NCBI RefSeq assembly: GCF_027460265.1
Contig: NZ_JAPZBC010000001.1
Span: 5,002,001-5,066,000 of the forward strand
Direction of reading: 5' to 3'
DNA: 64,000 nt
DNA from: Streptomyces sp. WMMC940
Lineage (GTDB): Bacteria > Actinomycetota > Actinomycetes > Streptomycetales > Streptomycetaceae
A model generated the notes under the pieces. The model was not told where the DNA came from, searched no databases, and saw nothing but the letters and a program-made list of their open reading frames with translations. This document shows positions 18,397-27,414 of this stretch, piece after piece. The position numbers and the translations under genes were made by a program. The stretch's first letter is position 1. Each line of letters starts with the position of its first letter.

Positions 18397-19404
18397 CTAG
18401 CGGGGGAGCACGACGACATACGGCGTCGGCTCCCGGTCCGAGGCGGCCATCAGAGCCGTACGGAGGACCATCGCCTGCTGCACGGGGACGTCCCGCAGCT
18501 TCCCGGGGCCGATCCGTACGACGGTGATCCCGAGCCGCTCCAACTGCTCGCGCCGACGGCTGGACGCGGACCACTCCGGGTCCGCGTCCGGCCCGTCCGG
18601 GACGGCCGCGGGGCGCGGGGCGCGGGTGTCCAGTTCGACGGCGACGGCCTCCTCGGGCCAGTACGCGTCCACGCTGCCCAGCTGAGGGCCGCCCGGCAGA
18701 CGCAGATCCACGTTCCACACCGGTTCGGGAAGTCCGTACAGCCGTACGAGGTCGTAGAGGCGGCCCTCCGCGACCGTACGCCCCTCGGCGAGGAGGAAGT
18801 CGACGGCGTTTACGACGTGGGGGCGGGACAGCAGCCGCGATCGCGTCAGCTCGGCCACCACGGCGCCCGGTTCGCAGTGGCCGGAGCGCACGGCCTCGGT
18901 CAGCAGTCGGCGCACCGCCCCCGGGTCGGTCAGCCGTGCGACGGCGTCGGCCAGCGCACGCGCCACGGGGGCGACGGGCAGTCCCGTCACCACGTCCGGC
19001 CTCGGCATCGCGTGGGTGCGGATCAGTCGTGCGCAGCCGGCCGAGCGCAGTCGCCGGGTGCGCGGTACGAGCACGTCGATGCGCTCCAGCGCCATCAGGG
19101 ACGGCGCGGAGGCGAACCGGTGCAGCGCGAGCGCCGCCAGCCCCGTCACCATGACCTCGCCCTCGTCGGGGCGGCCGGCGTACGTCACCGCGGCGTGCAG
19201 CCGCTCCTCGCTGGTGGGCGTCCCCGGGTGCAGCAGGAAAACACCGGGCAGGAGCTGCTGCCAGGGACCGCCCGGGCCGCATCGCTCGGCGACGCGCTCG
19301 GCGGCCACGCCCCGGGCGCGCAGCTGCGCGGCCGACAGCACGCGCCGCCGCACATCGGAGAGGTCGCTCGACGGGCGGGGGGACAGAGGCGTGTTGTGGT
19401 TCAT
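18397..19404 (-). CDS. AbiEi-like / DUF559-type (PD-(D/E)XK-like) protein
   Basis: A 335-aa protein. The N-terminal third (LSAAQLRARGVAAERVAERC, WQQLLPGVFLLHPG) looks like the winged-helix plus effector region of AbiEi-type antitoxin/regulator proteins found widely in actinobacteria. The C-terminal part (VDAYWPEEAVAVELD, then RRREQLERLGITVVRIGP) resembles a DUF559/Vsr-like nuclease fold, with Asp and Glu spaced as in the D-ExK core. No cognate AbiEii nucleotidyltransferase gene is adjacent, so a toxin-antitoxin pair is not supported. The start at ATG 19404 is the best guess: only a weak GGCGGG site precedes it, and an in-frame start at 19473 is possible. Confidence 0.65.
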   Translation of the reverse strand: MNHNTPLSPRPSSDLSDVRRRVLSAAQLRARGVAAERVAERCGPGGPWQQLLPGVFLLHPGTPTSEERLHAAVTYAGRPDEGEVMVTGLAALALHRFASAPSLMALERIDVLVPRTRRLRSAGCARLIRTHAMPRPDVVTGLPVAPVARALADAVARLTDPGAVRRLLTEAVRSGHCEPGAVVAELTRSRLLSRPHVVNAVDFLLAEGRTVAEGRLYDLVRLYGLPEPVWNVDLRLPGGPQLGSVDAYWPEEAVAVELDTRAPRPAAVPDGPDADPEWSASSRRREQLERLGITVVRIGPGKLRDVPVQQAMVLRTALMAASDREPTPYVVVLPR

Positions 19405-19574
19405 GACCCGCCAATTCCCGCGCGGACGAGGGCCCCTAACCGCTGTTACACAGCCGTCGACAATTCCGGACATCCCCGTCCTAAAGTACGGACGTTCGAA
19501 TGCCGATCAGTTCTGCCGATCGGGCGTCCCCGCCGGCTCCTGGGCCCGGCGGGGGGAGCCGGTGTCAGCGGCCG

Positions 19575-22166
19575 TCAGCGGCCGGCGGCCGCCGCGTCGC
19601 AGGACTGGGCCCGCAACGCGCGGGCGAGGTCGTCCCGGGACTCGAGCACCAGCCGGCGCAGCGCCGGGGGCGCGTCCGTGTGGGAGCCGAGCCACGCGTC
19701 AGTCGCCCGGAGTGTGGCCTCGTCGTCCTGGAGGTCGGGGAAGAGTCCGCGGACCACGTCCATGCCGATCTGGATCGACCGCTCCGCCCAGACCCGTTCG
19801 ATCGCCGCGAAGTACTTCTCGGCGTACGGCGCGAGCAGTTCTCGCTGCGACGCCTGGGCGAAGCCCGAAATCGTCGCCTCCACCAGCGCGTTGGACAGCG
19901 CGTCCGACTCCACGACCTGCGCCCACGCCTGGTCCTTGACCGCGGCGGAGGGCCGCGCGGCCAGGCAGCGCACCTGGTGGCGCTTGCCGGACGCGGTGTC
20001 GTCGCGGGCCAGCTCGGCGGCGATCGCGGTCTCGTCGGCCACCCCGTGTGAGGCCAGCGGCTCCAGGAACGCCCAGCGCAGCTCCTGGTCCACGTCGAGT
20101 CCGTCGATCTCGGCGCTCCCCTCCAACAGGCCCTGGAGCAGCTGGAGATCCGCGTCCGTGGCGGCCACGGACGCGAAGAACCGTGCCCAGGTCAGCTGGT
20201 GCTGGCTGCCCGGCTCCGCGAGGCGCAGCTCCCGCAGCGCGCCCTCCGACAGCCGCCGGCCGCCCTCCTCTCGCCACTCGGGCGCCGCGTAGTGGACGAG
20301 GGCGGTGCGCGCCCAGGCGTGCACCATCTGCAGTACGCCGATGTCCGACTCCCGTCCGGCGAAGTCCAGGACGATCCCGGCGAAGTCCCGCGCGGGCATC
20401 AGGGCGTCCCGTGTCAGGTTCCACAGCGCCGACCAGCACACCGCCCGTGCCAGCGGGTCGGTGACCGAGCCGAGGTGGCCGCGCAGCGTCTCCAGGGAGC
20501 CCTCGTCGAACCGGACCTTGCAGTAGGTGAGGTCGTCGTCGTTGACGAGCACCAGCGCCGGACGTTCCCGGCCGGCCAGCTCCTCCACGACCGTCCTGGT
20601 CCCGGTGACGTCCACCTCGGCGCGGGCGTAACGCACCAGCTCGGCGCCCTCGTGCCGGTACAGGCCGACGGCCACCCGGTGCGGCCGCGCCGGGGACGGG
20701 GCGGCGGACGCGGTCCCGTCGTCCTGCACGACCGCCAGCTCGGTGATCCGGCCGCCCGCGTCACAGGTGAGCCGGGGCGTCAGCGTGTTGACCCCCGAGG
20801 TCTCCAGCCAGGAGCGCGACCACGCCTTCATGTCCCGGCCGGAGGTCTCCTCCAGCACCGACAGCAGGTCGTCGAGACGGGTGTTGCCGTAGGCGTGGCG
20901 CTTGAAGTAGCGCCGCGCGCCCTCCAGGAACGCGTCGGGTCCCACGTACGCCACGAGCTGCTTCAGGACCGAGGCGCCCTTGGCGTAGGTGATCCCGTCG
21001 AAGTTGAGCTTGGCGTCCTCCAGGTCGTGGATGTCCGCGGTGACGGGGTGCGTGGACGGCAGCTGGTCGGCCCGGTACGCCCACGCCTTGCGGTTGTTGG
21101 CGAACGTCACCCAGCCGTTGTCGAAGCGGGTCGCCTCGACCAGCGAGAACGCCCCCATGAAGTCGGCGAAGGACTCCTTCAGCCACAGGTCGTCCCACCA
21201 CTGCATGGTGACCAGGTCGCCGAACCACATGTGCGCCATCTCGTGCAGGATGACGTTCGCCCGGCGCTCGAAGGACGCCTGCGTCACCTTGCCCCGGAAG
21301 ACGAACTCCTCCCGGAAGGTCACACAGCCGGGGTTCTCCATCGCGCCGATGTTGTACTCGGGCACGAACGCCTGGTCGTACTTCCCGAAGGGGTACGGGT
21401 AGTCGAAGTGGTCGTGGAAGAAGTCCAGGCCCTGTTTGGTGACCAGGAAGATGTCGTCCGCGTCGAAGTGCTTGGCCAGCCCCTTGCGGCACATGGCGCC
21501 GAGCGGGATCTCCAACGTCCGCCCGTCGTCGAGGGTGCGGGTGTAGAGGTCGGACTCGTAGTGGTAGGGACCGGCGACGACGGCCGTGATGTAGGTGGAG
21601 ATCGGCTTGGTCTCCGCGAACCGCCAGGTCCCGCCCTCGCGGGACTCCACCGCGCCGTTGCTCCAGACCGTCCAGTCCTCGGGCGCGGCCACCTCGAATC
21701 GGAACGGTGCCTTCAGGTCCGGCTGCTCGAAGTCGGCGAAGACCCGTCGGGCGTCGGCGGGCTCGTACTGCGTGTACAGATAGACCTCGCCGTCCTCCGG
21801 ATCGACGAACCGGTGCATCCCCTCGCCGGTCCGGCTGTACGCGCACTGCGCGTCCACCACCAGGACGTTCTCGGCCTGCAGGCCGCCCAGGGCGATCCTG
21901 GAGCCGTCGAAGACCTCGGCCGGGTCGAGCTCGCGGCCGTTGAGCGTCACCGCGTTCACCGAAGGGGCGACGAGGTCGGCGAAGGTGCTGTCGCCCGCGC
22001 CGGTGCGCCGGAACCTGATCGTGGTGACCGAGCGGAACGTCCGCGGCTGTGCCTCCTCGCCCACCGCGGTCGCGGACCGCAGGTCGAGGAAGACCTCGTA
22101 CCCGTCGACCGACAGCAGCTCGGCCCGGGTGCGGGCCTCGTCGCGGGACAGATTCTCTCCGGGCAC
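19575..22166 (-). CDS. pepN: Second aminopeptidase N (M1 family)
   Basis: An 863-aa M1 metallopeptidase paralogous to the 10621-13191 product. GAMEN lies near 273 and HEMAHMWFGD with KESFAD near 305-328. The same closing helical domain is present, and both proteins share blocks such as YAKGASVLKQLVAYVG and HAYGNTRL/HAFGNTRL. GTG 22166 was preferred to GTG 22172 because GAAGGA lies 6 nt upstream of it, and because it gives the same N-terminus as the paralogue. Residues around the active site differ modestly (HEMAH for HELAH), suggesting a different peptide preference. Confidence 0.93.
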   Translation of the reverse strand: MPGENLSRDEARTRAELLSVDGYEVFLDLRSATAVGEEAQPRTFRSVTTIRFRRTGAGDSTFADLVAPSVNAVTLNGRELDPAEVFDGSRIALGGLQAENVLVVDAQCAYSRTGEGMHRFVDPEDGEVYLYTQYEPADARRVFADFEQPDLKAPFRFEVAAPEDWTVWSNGAVESREGGTWRFAETKPISTYITAVVAGPYHYESDLYTRTLDDGRTLEIPLGAMCRKGLAKHFDADDIFLVTKQGLDFFHDHFDYPYPFGKYDQAFVPEYNIGAMENPGCVTFREEFVFRGKVTQASFERRANVILHEMAHMWFGDLVTMQWWDDLWLKESFADFMGAFSLVEATRFDNGWVTFANNRKAWAYRADQLPSTHPVTADIHDLEDAKLNFDGITYAKGASVLKQLVAYVGPDAFLEGARRYFKRHAYGNTRLDDLLSVLEETSGRDMKAWSRSWLETSGVNTLTPRLTCDAGGRITELAVVQDDGTASAAPSPARPHRVAVGLYRHEGAELVRYARAEVDVTGTRTVVEELAGRERPALVLVNDDDLTYCKVRFDEGSLETLRGHLGSVTDPLARAVCWSALWNLTRDALMPARDFAGIVLDFAGRESDIGVLQMVHAWARTALVHYAAPEWREEGGRRLSEGALRELRLAEPGSQHQLTWARFFASVAATDADLQLLQGLLEGSAEIDGLDVDQELRWAFLEPLASHGVADETAIAAELARDDTASGKRHQVRCLAARPSAAVKDQAWAQVVESDALSNALVEATISGFAQASQRELLAPYAEKYFAAIERVWAERSIQIGMDVVRGLFPDLQDDEATLRATDAWLGSHTDAPPALRRLVLESRDDLARALRAQSCDAAAAGR

Positions 22167-22302
22167 GTCCACTCCTTCGTGTCTCGTTCGGACAGGACCG
22201 ATCCTCGCACGCGCTCGTGACCGGGGGCATCGGGGAATGCGGTCGGCGAGCGCCGGTGTTCAGTCCCCGGAGCGCGCGCCCATCACGAGTACGAGGAGTG
22301 AC

Positions 22303-22935
22303 ATGTCCGACGACAGGACCCCCGCCGACTTCTGGTTCGACCCGCTGTGCCCCTGGGCCTGGATGACCTCCCGCTGGATGCTCGAGGTGGAGAAGGTACG
22401 GCCGGTGGAGGTGCGCTGGCACGTCATGAGCCTGGCGGTGCTCAACGAGGACCGGCTGGACGAGCTTCCCGAGGAGTACCGGGAGGCGATGCGGAACGCC
22501 TGGGGTCCCGTGCGCGTCGTGATCGCCGCCCAGCAGAAGTTCGGCGACGAGGTCGTCGGCCCCCTCTACACCGCCCTCGGCACCCGGATCCACAACGAGG
22601 GCCGCGGGATCACGCCCGAGGTGGTCCTGGAGGCACTGGAGGCCGTCGGCCTCCCGGCCGTGCTCGCGGACTACGCCGGTTCGGACGCCTACGACGCCGA
22701 GCTGCGCGCCTCCCACGAAGAGGGCATCTCCAAGGTCGGCCAGGACGTCGGCACGCCCGTGATCGCGGTGCCCGGGTCGGACGGCGAGCAGATCGCGTTC
22801 TTCGGCCCGGTCGTCACGCCGGCGCCCAAGGGCGAGGAGGCGGCCAGGCTGTGGGACGGCACGCTGATGGTGGCGTCGATCCCGGGCTTCTACGAGATCA
22901 AGCGCACCCGGACGAAGGGTCCCGACTTCTCCTGA
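22303..22935 (+). CDS. DsbA-family mycothiol-dependent nitroreductase-like protein
   Basis: A 210-aa thioredoxin-fold protein of the DsbA/2-hydroxychromene isomerase group, close to Mycobacterium Rv2466c (mycothiol-dependent nitroreductase). The active site is FDPLCPWAW with Cys16. The position three residues later is Ala19 rather than the second Cys of a CPWC site, so this is a monothiol version. Conserved later features are GTPVIAV (cis-Pro loop) and FFGPVVTPAPKGEEA. The ATG at 22303 has GAGGAG 4 nt upstream. It is divergent from pepN and expected to be cytoplasmic. Confidence 0.85.
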   Translation: MSDDRTPADFWFDPLCPWAWMTSRWMLEVEKVRPVEVRWHVMSLAVLNEDRLDELPEEYREAMRNAWGPVRVVIAAQQKFGDEVVGPLYTALGTRIHNEGRGITPEVVLEALEAVGLPAVLADYAGSDAYDAELRASHEEGISKVGQDVGTPVIAVPGSDGEQIAFFGPVVTPAPKGEEAARLWDGTLMVASIPGFYEIKRTRTKGPDFS

Positions 22936-22960
22936 CGCGCCCGCCGCCCGGCCGGAAACG

Positions 22961-23026
22961 GAAGGACCCCCGCGAGTCACTCCCCAGAGCCCTGCCCGGG
23001 AGGTGCCCCATTCGCGGGGGTCCTTC
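22961..23026. terminator. Long-arm terminator between convergent genes
   Basis: Perfect 15-bp arms (22961-22975 with 23012-23026) enclose 36 nt that contain the dispersed repeat at 22978-23010. It lies between the reductase and sodF, which converge, so it may serve both. Confidence 0.65.
22978..23010. repeat. Dispersed imperfect-palindrome repeat, copy 2
   Basis: Read on the minus strand it begins TGGGGCACCTCCC and ends GGGGAGTG, matching the ends of the copy at 18314-18352. It sits exactly in the loop of a terminator, as if inserted between the arms. Confidence 0.5.
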
Positions 23027-23100
23027 TTCTTTCCGCCTGCCGGTGAAGGTTGAGAAGACGATCACGAGCAGGACGACCTACGGCCGTGACGGGGCCCGGG

Positions 23101-23745
23101 TCACGGGGTGATCAGCGGGGTGCGGTCCTTGGCCTCGGCGTAGCGCTTCGCCACGTCCTGCCAGTTGACGACGCCCCACATGGCGTCGATGAAGTCCACC
23201 TTCTGGTTCTTGTACTGCAGATAGAAGGCGTGCTCCCAGGCGTCGAAGACCAGGATCGGCACCGAGCCCTGGCCGACGTTGCCCTGGTGGTCGTAGACCT
23301 GCTCGACGATCAGCCGGCCGCTGACCGGCTCGTAGGCGAGCACGCCCCAGCCCGAGCCCTGGGTGGTCGCGGCGGCCTTCGACAGCTGGGTGCGGAACTT
23401 GGCGAAGGAGCCGAAGGAGTCGGTGATCGCATCCGCCAGCTCGCCGACGCCGTCCGCGGCGAGCGGCTCGCCGCCGCCGCCCTCCTTGGGCGCGGTCATG
23501 TTGTGCCAGTAGATGCTGTGCAGGATGTGGCCGGAGAGGTGGAACGCGAGGTTCTTCTCCAGGCCGTTGATCGAGCCCCAGGCTTCCTTGTCGCGCGCCT
23601 CGGCCAGCTGCTCGAGGGTGTCGTTGGCGCCCTTGACGTAGGCGGCGTGGTGCTTGTCGTGGTGCAACTCGATGATCTCCGGGTTGATCACCGGCTCCAG
23701 CGCCGCGTAGTCGTACGGGAGTTCAGGAAGCGTGTACATGGCCAT
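23101..23745 (-). CDS. sodF: Superoxide dismutase (Fe-type, SodF)
   Basis: A 214-aa cytoplasmic Fe/Mn-family superoxide dismutase that converts superoxide to hydrogen peroxide and oxygen. The metal-ligand region ELHHDKHH is at about 26-33, a second His lies in HSIYWHNM, and the C-terminal ligands lie in [13 protein letters not shown]. In Streptomyces this is the SodF enzyme, made when nickel is scarce. ATG 23745 was chosen over ATG 23739 because GGAGGG lies 7 nt upstream. A Nur-type operator lies just upstream, which supports nickel-dependent repression. Confidence 0.93.
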   Translation of the reverse strand: MAMYTLPELPYDYAALEPVINPEIIELHHDKHHAAYVKGANDTLEQLAEARDKEAWGSINGLEKNLAFHLSGHILHSIYWHNMTAPKEGGGGEPLAADGVGELADAITDSFGSFAKFRTQLSKAAATTQGSGWGVLAYEPVSGRLIVEQVYDHQGNVGQGSVPILVFDAWEHAFYLQYKNQKVDFIDAMWGVVNWQDVAKRYAEAKDRTPLITP

Positions 23746-23767
23746 GTCCGAGCCCTCCGACTGCTTA

Positions 23768-23784
23768 TTGCAACATGTTCGCAA
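23768..23784 (-). promoter_or_regulatory. Nur (nickel uptake regulator) box upstream of sodF
   Basis: On the minus strand the sequence is TTGCGA-ACATG-TTGCAA. This is one base from the TTGCAA-N5-TTGCAA pattern reported for Nur at Streptomyces coelicolor sodF and nikA. It lies 22-38 bp upstream of the sodF start. Confidence 0.7.
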
Positions 23785-23880
23785 CTGCAGGCTAGCAGCA
23801 AGAGGGGTCGGAACCTGATCAGCCCTTCGACCTGGTGCGCGTCGGGCGTCGTGGCGGGGCGAACGTTCCCTGATGTGGCA

Positions 23881-24013
23881 CCGGCGCCGGGCGCCGCAGG
23901 GGATCGCGGCCAGGCCGGAGAAGTCGGTGACGACGGCGTCGACACCGAGGGCGAAGTGCCGTGCCGTACTCCGCGAAGGCGTCGCCGAAGGCCACCGGAT
24001 CGTTTCCCGGCGC
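23881..24013 (-). pseudogene. Glycerophosphodiester phosphodiesterase (GDPD/GlpQ) C-terminal remnant, frameshifted
   Basis: On the minus strand 24013 to about 23970 reads [17 protein letters not shown]. After a one-base shift, 23979 to 23881 reads [15 protein letters not shown]. Secreted GlpQ-type enzymes end with a block like DP-x-GD-x-AEY...LALGVDGVFTDFPDTA, so both pieces fit one family in the right order. Only about 45 codons survive and the catalytic N-terminal part is absent. The fragment lies in the 401-bp gap between sodF and a permease. It is a gene corpse, not expected to be functional. Confidence 0.6.
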
Positions 24014-24058
24014 ACGTCCGCCGTACGCGCCCGCGGTCGCCCTCCCCCTTCGCACGCG

Positions 24059-24094
24059 CCAGGACCCCCGGCCCTTCCGGGCCGGGGGTCCTGG
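24059..24094 (-). terminator. Hairpin terminator after the permease
   Basis: A perfect 16-bp stem (24059-24074 with 24079-24094) with a TTCC loop lies past the stop of the amino-acid permease. Confidence 0.8.
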
Positions 24095-24146
24095 GCGCGA
24101 ACGGCTCGCGCCGGCACCTGCCTTGCGGTCCTGCCGGGCTGACGCC

Positions 24147-25631
24147 CTACTTCTTGGCGGCCTCCGCGGCGGGCACCGCGTCCCGCTCGGCGGTCCCGGC
24201 GGCGGCGCCGCTCCCGCTCGTCGCGCCGATCTCGTGCTCGGCCCTGCGCCTGCGCTGGACCACCGCGCCGGAGGCGGCAAGCACCAGCGTCATCAGACCG
24301 GTCGCCATCAGCTGGTCACGGGTGTCGGGCTGGCGCAGCATCAGGACGAAGATGGCGAGCATGCCCGCGATGGCGACCCAGGTCAGCACCGGGAACAGCC
24401 ACATCCGCACCACGAGCTTCTCGGGGGCGTCGCGCTCCGTGCGGCGCCGCAGCACCAGCTGGGAGACCGCGATGAACAGCCAGACGACGAGGATGACCGC
24501 GCCGATCATGTTCAGCAGCCACGGGAAGACGTCGTCCGGACGCCAGTAGCTGAGCAGCACGCACAGGAAGCCGAAGACGGAGGAGACCAGCACCGCGATC
24601 CTCGGCACCCCGCCCGAGACGCGGCCGATCGCCTTCGGGCCCTGGCCCCGCGCGACCAGGGAGTACGCCATGCGGGAGGCGCCGTAGATGTTGGCGTTCA
24701 TCGCGGACAGCAGCGCCACCAGCACGACGATCTGCATCACGAGACCGGCGCCGGGGATGTCCAGGTGGTTCAGCGCGGTGACGTACGGGCCCTTGTCGGG
24801 GTTGGCGACGTCCGGGTCGTCCCACGGCACCAGCGTGACGATGACCGCCATGGAGCCGATGTAGAAGAGCGCGATGCGCCACATCGCGGTGCGCACGGCC
24901 CGGGCGACACCCTGGACCGGATGCTCGGACTCGGCCGCCGCGATGGTCACCGTCTCCAGGCCGCCGTACGCGAAGACCGACGCGAGCAGACCGATGACCA
25001 GCCCCTCCGCCCCGTGCGGCAGGAACCCCCCGTCGCCCGTGAGGTTGGCGGTGCCGGGCGCTTCCGTCCCGGGCAGCACACCGAGGATGGCCAGGCCGCC
25101 GAGGACCAGGAAGAGAGTGATCGCGCCGACCTTGAGCGCGGCGAACCAGAACTCGAACTCGCCGAAGTTGCGCACCGCCGCCAGGTTGGTGCCGCAGAAC
25201 ACCAGCATGAACAGCGCGACCCAGGCCCACTCCGGGGTACCGGGCAGCCAGCCGCTGACGATCTTCGCCGCGCCGATGCCCTCCAGGCCGACCGCGACGG
25301 ACAGCAGCACCCAGAACGACCAGCCCGCGGTGAAGCCCGCCCAGGGGCCCAGGGCCCGCTCGGCGTGCACGGAGAAGGAGCCGGAGGCCGGGTTCGCCGC
25401 GGACATCTCGCCGAGCATGCGCATCACCAGCATGACGAGCAGGCCGGACGCGGCGTAGGCGATGACGATGGACGGGCCGGCGGCGGCGATACCGGCACCG
25501 GAGCCGACGAAGAGGCCGGCGCCGATCACACCGCCGAGGGCGATCATCGACAGATGGCGCTGCTTGAGGCCGTGGGCGAGCGACGAGCCGGCTTGGGTGC
25601 CGGCGGGTGCGGGCGCCGAGGTCCGAGACAT
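24147..25631 (-). CDS. Amino acid permease (APC superfamily, AAT family)
   Basis: A 494-aa integral membrane transporter with about 12 hydrophobic helices. The family signature near the N-terminus is [20 protein letters not shown], which covers the first broken helix that binds the substrate. [15 protein letters not shown] and [20 protein letters not shown] are other AAT hallmarks. It likely moves an amino acid by proton symport; candidates are GABA, aromatic amino acids or serine/alanine, which the sequence does not decide. It is paralogous to the gene just upstream (25743-27137), 111 bp away on the same strand. The C-terminus is Ala-rich and cytosolic. Confidence 0.9.
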   Translation of the reverse strand: MSRTSAPAPAGTQAGSSLAHGLKQRHLSMIALGGVIGAGLFVGSGAGIAAAGPSIVIAYAASGLLVMLVMRMLGEMSAANPASGSFSVHAERALGPWAGFTAGWSFWVLLSVAVGLEGIGAAKIVSGWLPGTPEWAWVALFMLVFCGTNLAAVRNFGEFEFWFAALKVGAITLFLVLGGLAILGVLPGTEAPGTANLTGDGGFLPHGAEGLVIGLLASVFAYGGLETVTIAAAESEHPVQGVARAVRTAMWRIALFYIGSMAVIVTLVPWDDPDVANPDKGPYVTALNHLDIPGAGLVMQIVVLVALLSAMNANIYGASRMAYSLVARGQGPKAIGRVSGGVPRIAVLVSSVFGFLCVLLSYWRPDDVFPWLLNMIGAVILVVWLFIAVSQLVLRRRTERDAPEKLVVRMWLFPVLTWVAIAGMLAIFVLMLRQPDTRDQLMATGLMTLVLAASGAVVQRRRRAEHEIGATSGSGAAAGTAERDAVPAAEAAKK

Positions 25632-25742
25632 GGGCGTGCCTGTTCATGAGCGGATGGGGAGTGGCCCACAGTCTGGGGCGCGTACCGCTCACCGAGCATC
25701 GATGACCGCTATACGGACAGGATGCTCACACATTGTGAAGAA

Positions 25743-27137
25743 CTAGGCACGCTTCGCCCGCATGTCGCGCAACTCCCGGAGTCCCGCCGCCAGCAGCACC
25801 AGCGCCGTCGCCGCGGCCGACCACAGCACCTGGGGCCGGGCGGCCCCGTCTCCGAGCATCAGCACGAGCACGGCCACGATCCCGGCGAGCGCCACCCAGG
25901 TCAGCCACGGGAAGCACCACATCCGCAACGTCAGCTTCTCCGGGGCCTCGCGCTCGATCCGGCGGCGCAGCCGCAGCTCCGACACGGCGATCAGGCCCCA
26001 TACGAACAGCAGCACCGCGCCGACCGCGTTCAGCATGTAGAGGAACACGGTGTCCGGCCACTTCAGATTGAGCAGGACCGACACGAAACCGAACGCGACG
26101 GACGCGAACACCGCCCGGCGCGGCACCCCGCCGCCGGAGACCCTGAGCAGCCCCGCCGGCGCCTCGCCCCGCTCGGCCAGCGAGAACACCATCCGCGACG
26201 AGCCGTAGAGATTGGCGTTGAGGGCGGACAGCAGCGCCACGAACACCACGACGTTCATGATCTGCCCGGCCCCCGGCACCCCGACCGCGTCCAGGACCGC
26301 GACGTACGGGCTCTGCCCGGGCTGCATCGCCGTCCACGGCAGCACGGTCACGATGACCAGCATCGAGCCGACGTAGAAGAGGAGGATGCGCCACACCGCG
26401 CTGCGCACCGCGCGTCCGACCGCCCGCGCCGGATCGTCGGACTCCGCCGCCGCGATCGTCACGACCTCCAGCCCGCCGAAGGCGAAGACCACGGCGAGGA
26501 CCCCGGCGACGACGCCCGCCCACCCGTTGGGCAGCAGGCCGCCTTCCCCGGTGAGATTCGCCAGGCCCACCGGCTGCGTGTCCGGCAGCAGGCCGAAGAC
26601 CGCCAGGGAGCCGAGGACCAGGAACAGCACGATCGCGCCGACCTTGAGCGCCGCGAACCAGAACTCGAACTCGCCGAAGTTCTTCACGGCCGCCAGATTG
26701 GCCACAGTGAAGACCACCATGAAGATCAGTACCCAGGTCCACTGCGGCACGCCCGGCACCCAGCCGTTGGCGATCGTCGCCGCGCCGGTCGCCTCCACGG
26801 CGAGCACGACCACGAGCAGGAACCAGTAGAGCCAGCCGACCGTGAATCCCGCCCAGCGGCCGAGGGCCCGCTCGGCGTGCACGGAGAACGCGCCGGACGC
26901 GGGCATCGCCGCGGACATCTCGCCGAGCATCCGCATCACCAGCATGGCCAGCGCGCCGGCGAGGAGGTACGAGACCACGATGCCGGGGCCGGCGAGCGCG
27001 ATGCCCGCACCGGAACCGACGAACAGCCCCGCCCCGATCACCCCGCCCAGTCCGAGCATCGTCAGATGGCGCTGCTTCAGCCCGTGGGAGAGGGGTTCGG
27101 CCTCGGCGACCAGTGGGCGGGGCGGTGCTTCGTGCAT
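25743..27137 (-). CDS. Amino acid permease (AAT family), paralogue
   Basis: A 464-aa, 12-helix transporter that shares the neighbour's blocks ([40 protein letters not shown]). The start is uncertain. ATG 27137 gives a normal N-terminus (MHEAPPRPL) but has only a weak GAGAG about 13 nt upstream; longer readings give an atypical Arg-rich leader. The C-terminal tail is shorter than in the paralogue. The pair looks like an old tandem duplication. It is divergent from bioY across a 277-bp gap. Confidence 0.88.
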   Translation of the reverse strand: MHEAPPRPLVAEAEPLSHGLKQRHLTMLGLGGVIGAGLFVGSGAGIALAGPGIVVSYLLAGALAMLVMRMLGEMSAAMPASGAFSVHAERALGRWAGFTVGWLYWFLLVVVLAVEATGAATIANGWVPGVPQWTWVLIFMVVFTVANLAAVKNFGEFEFWFAALKVGAIVLFLVLGSLAVFGLLPDTQPVGLANLTGEGGLLPNGWAGVVAGVLAVVFAFGGLEVVTIAAAESDDPARAVGRAVRSAVWRILLFYVGSMLVIVTVLPWTAMQPGQSPYVAVLDAVGVPGAGQIMNVVVFVALLSALNANLYGSSRMVFSLAERGEAPAGLLRVSGGGVPRRAVFASVAFGFVSVLLNLKWPDTVFLYMLNAVGAVLLFVWGLIAVSELRLRRRIEREAPEKLTLRMWCFPWLTWVALAGIVAVLVLMLGDGAARPQVLWSAAATALVLLAAGLRELRDMRAKRA

Positions 27138-27414
27138 GTGCTGGGGACTCTCGGCTGCGCTGGGTTTTGGCAAGAACCTACAGTCTTCCCGAGCGTCGCC
27201 CGCTTCACCAAAACGGCGTCGCTGGTCCACCACCTCAGTGACGAGCATCACGCGCCTCCGGCGCTTGCCTTCCTCCTTTTGTGTGAACTCCACCATGCGG
27301 CCTCCTCGGCCTTTGTCATCGGCCGACGGTGATCGATCGTTCACCGCTGGGCTAACGTCGCCATGTCCACAACCACGTCATCACCCACTACGCGCCCTCG
27401 CACCCGGAGTACCG

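Noticed and set aside
18397..19404. A type IV toxin-antitoxin pair (AbiEi/AbiEii)
   Set aside because: The protein has an AbiEi-like N-terminus but no nucleotidyltransferase partner lies on either side.
27340..27414. A biotin-regulator operator upstream of bioY
   Set aside because: The GTTCAC...GCTAAC sequence is not symmetric enough to fit a known BioQ or BirA site.
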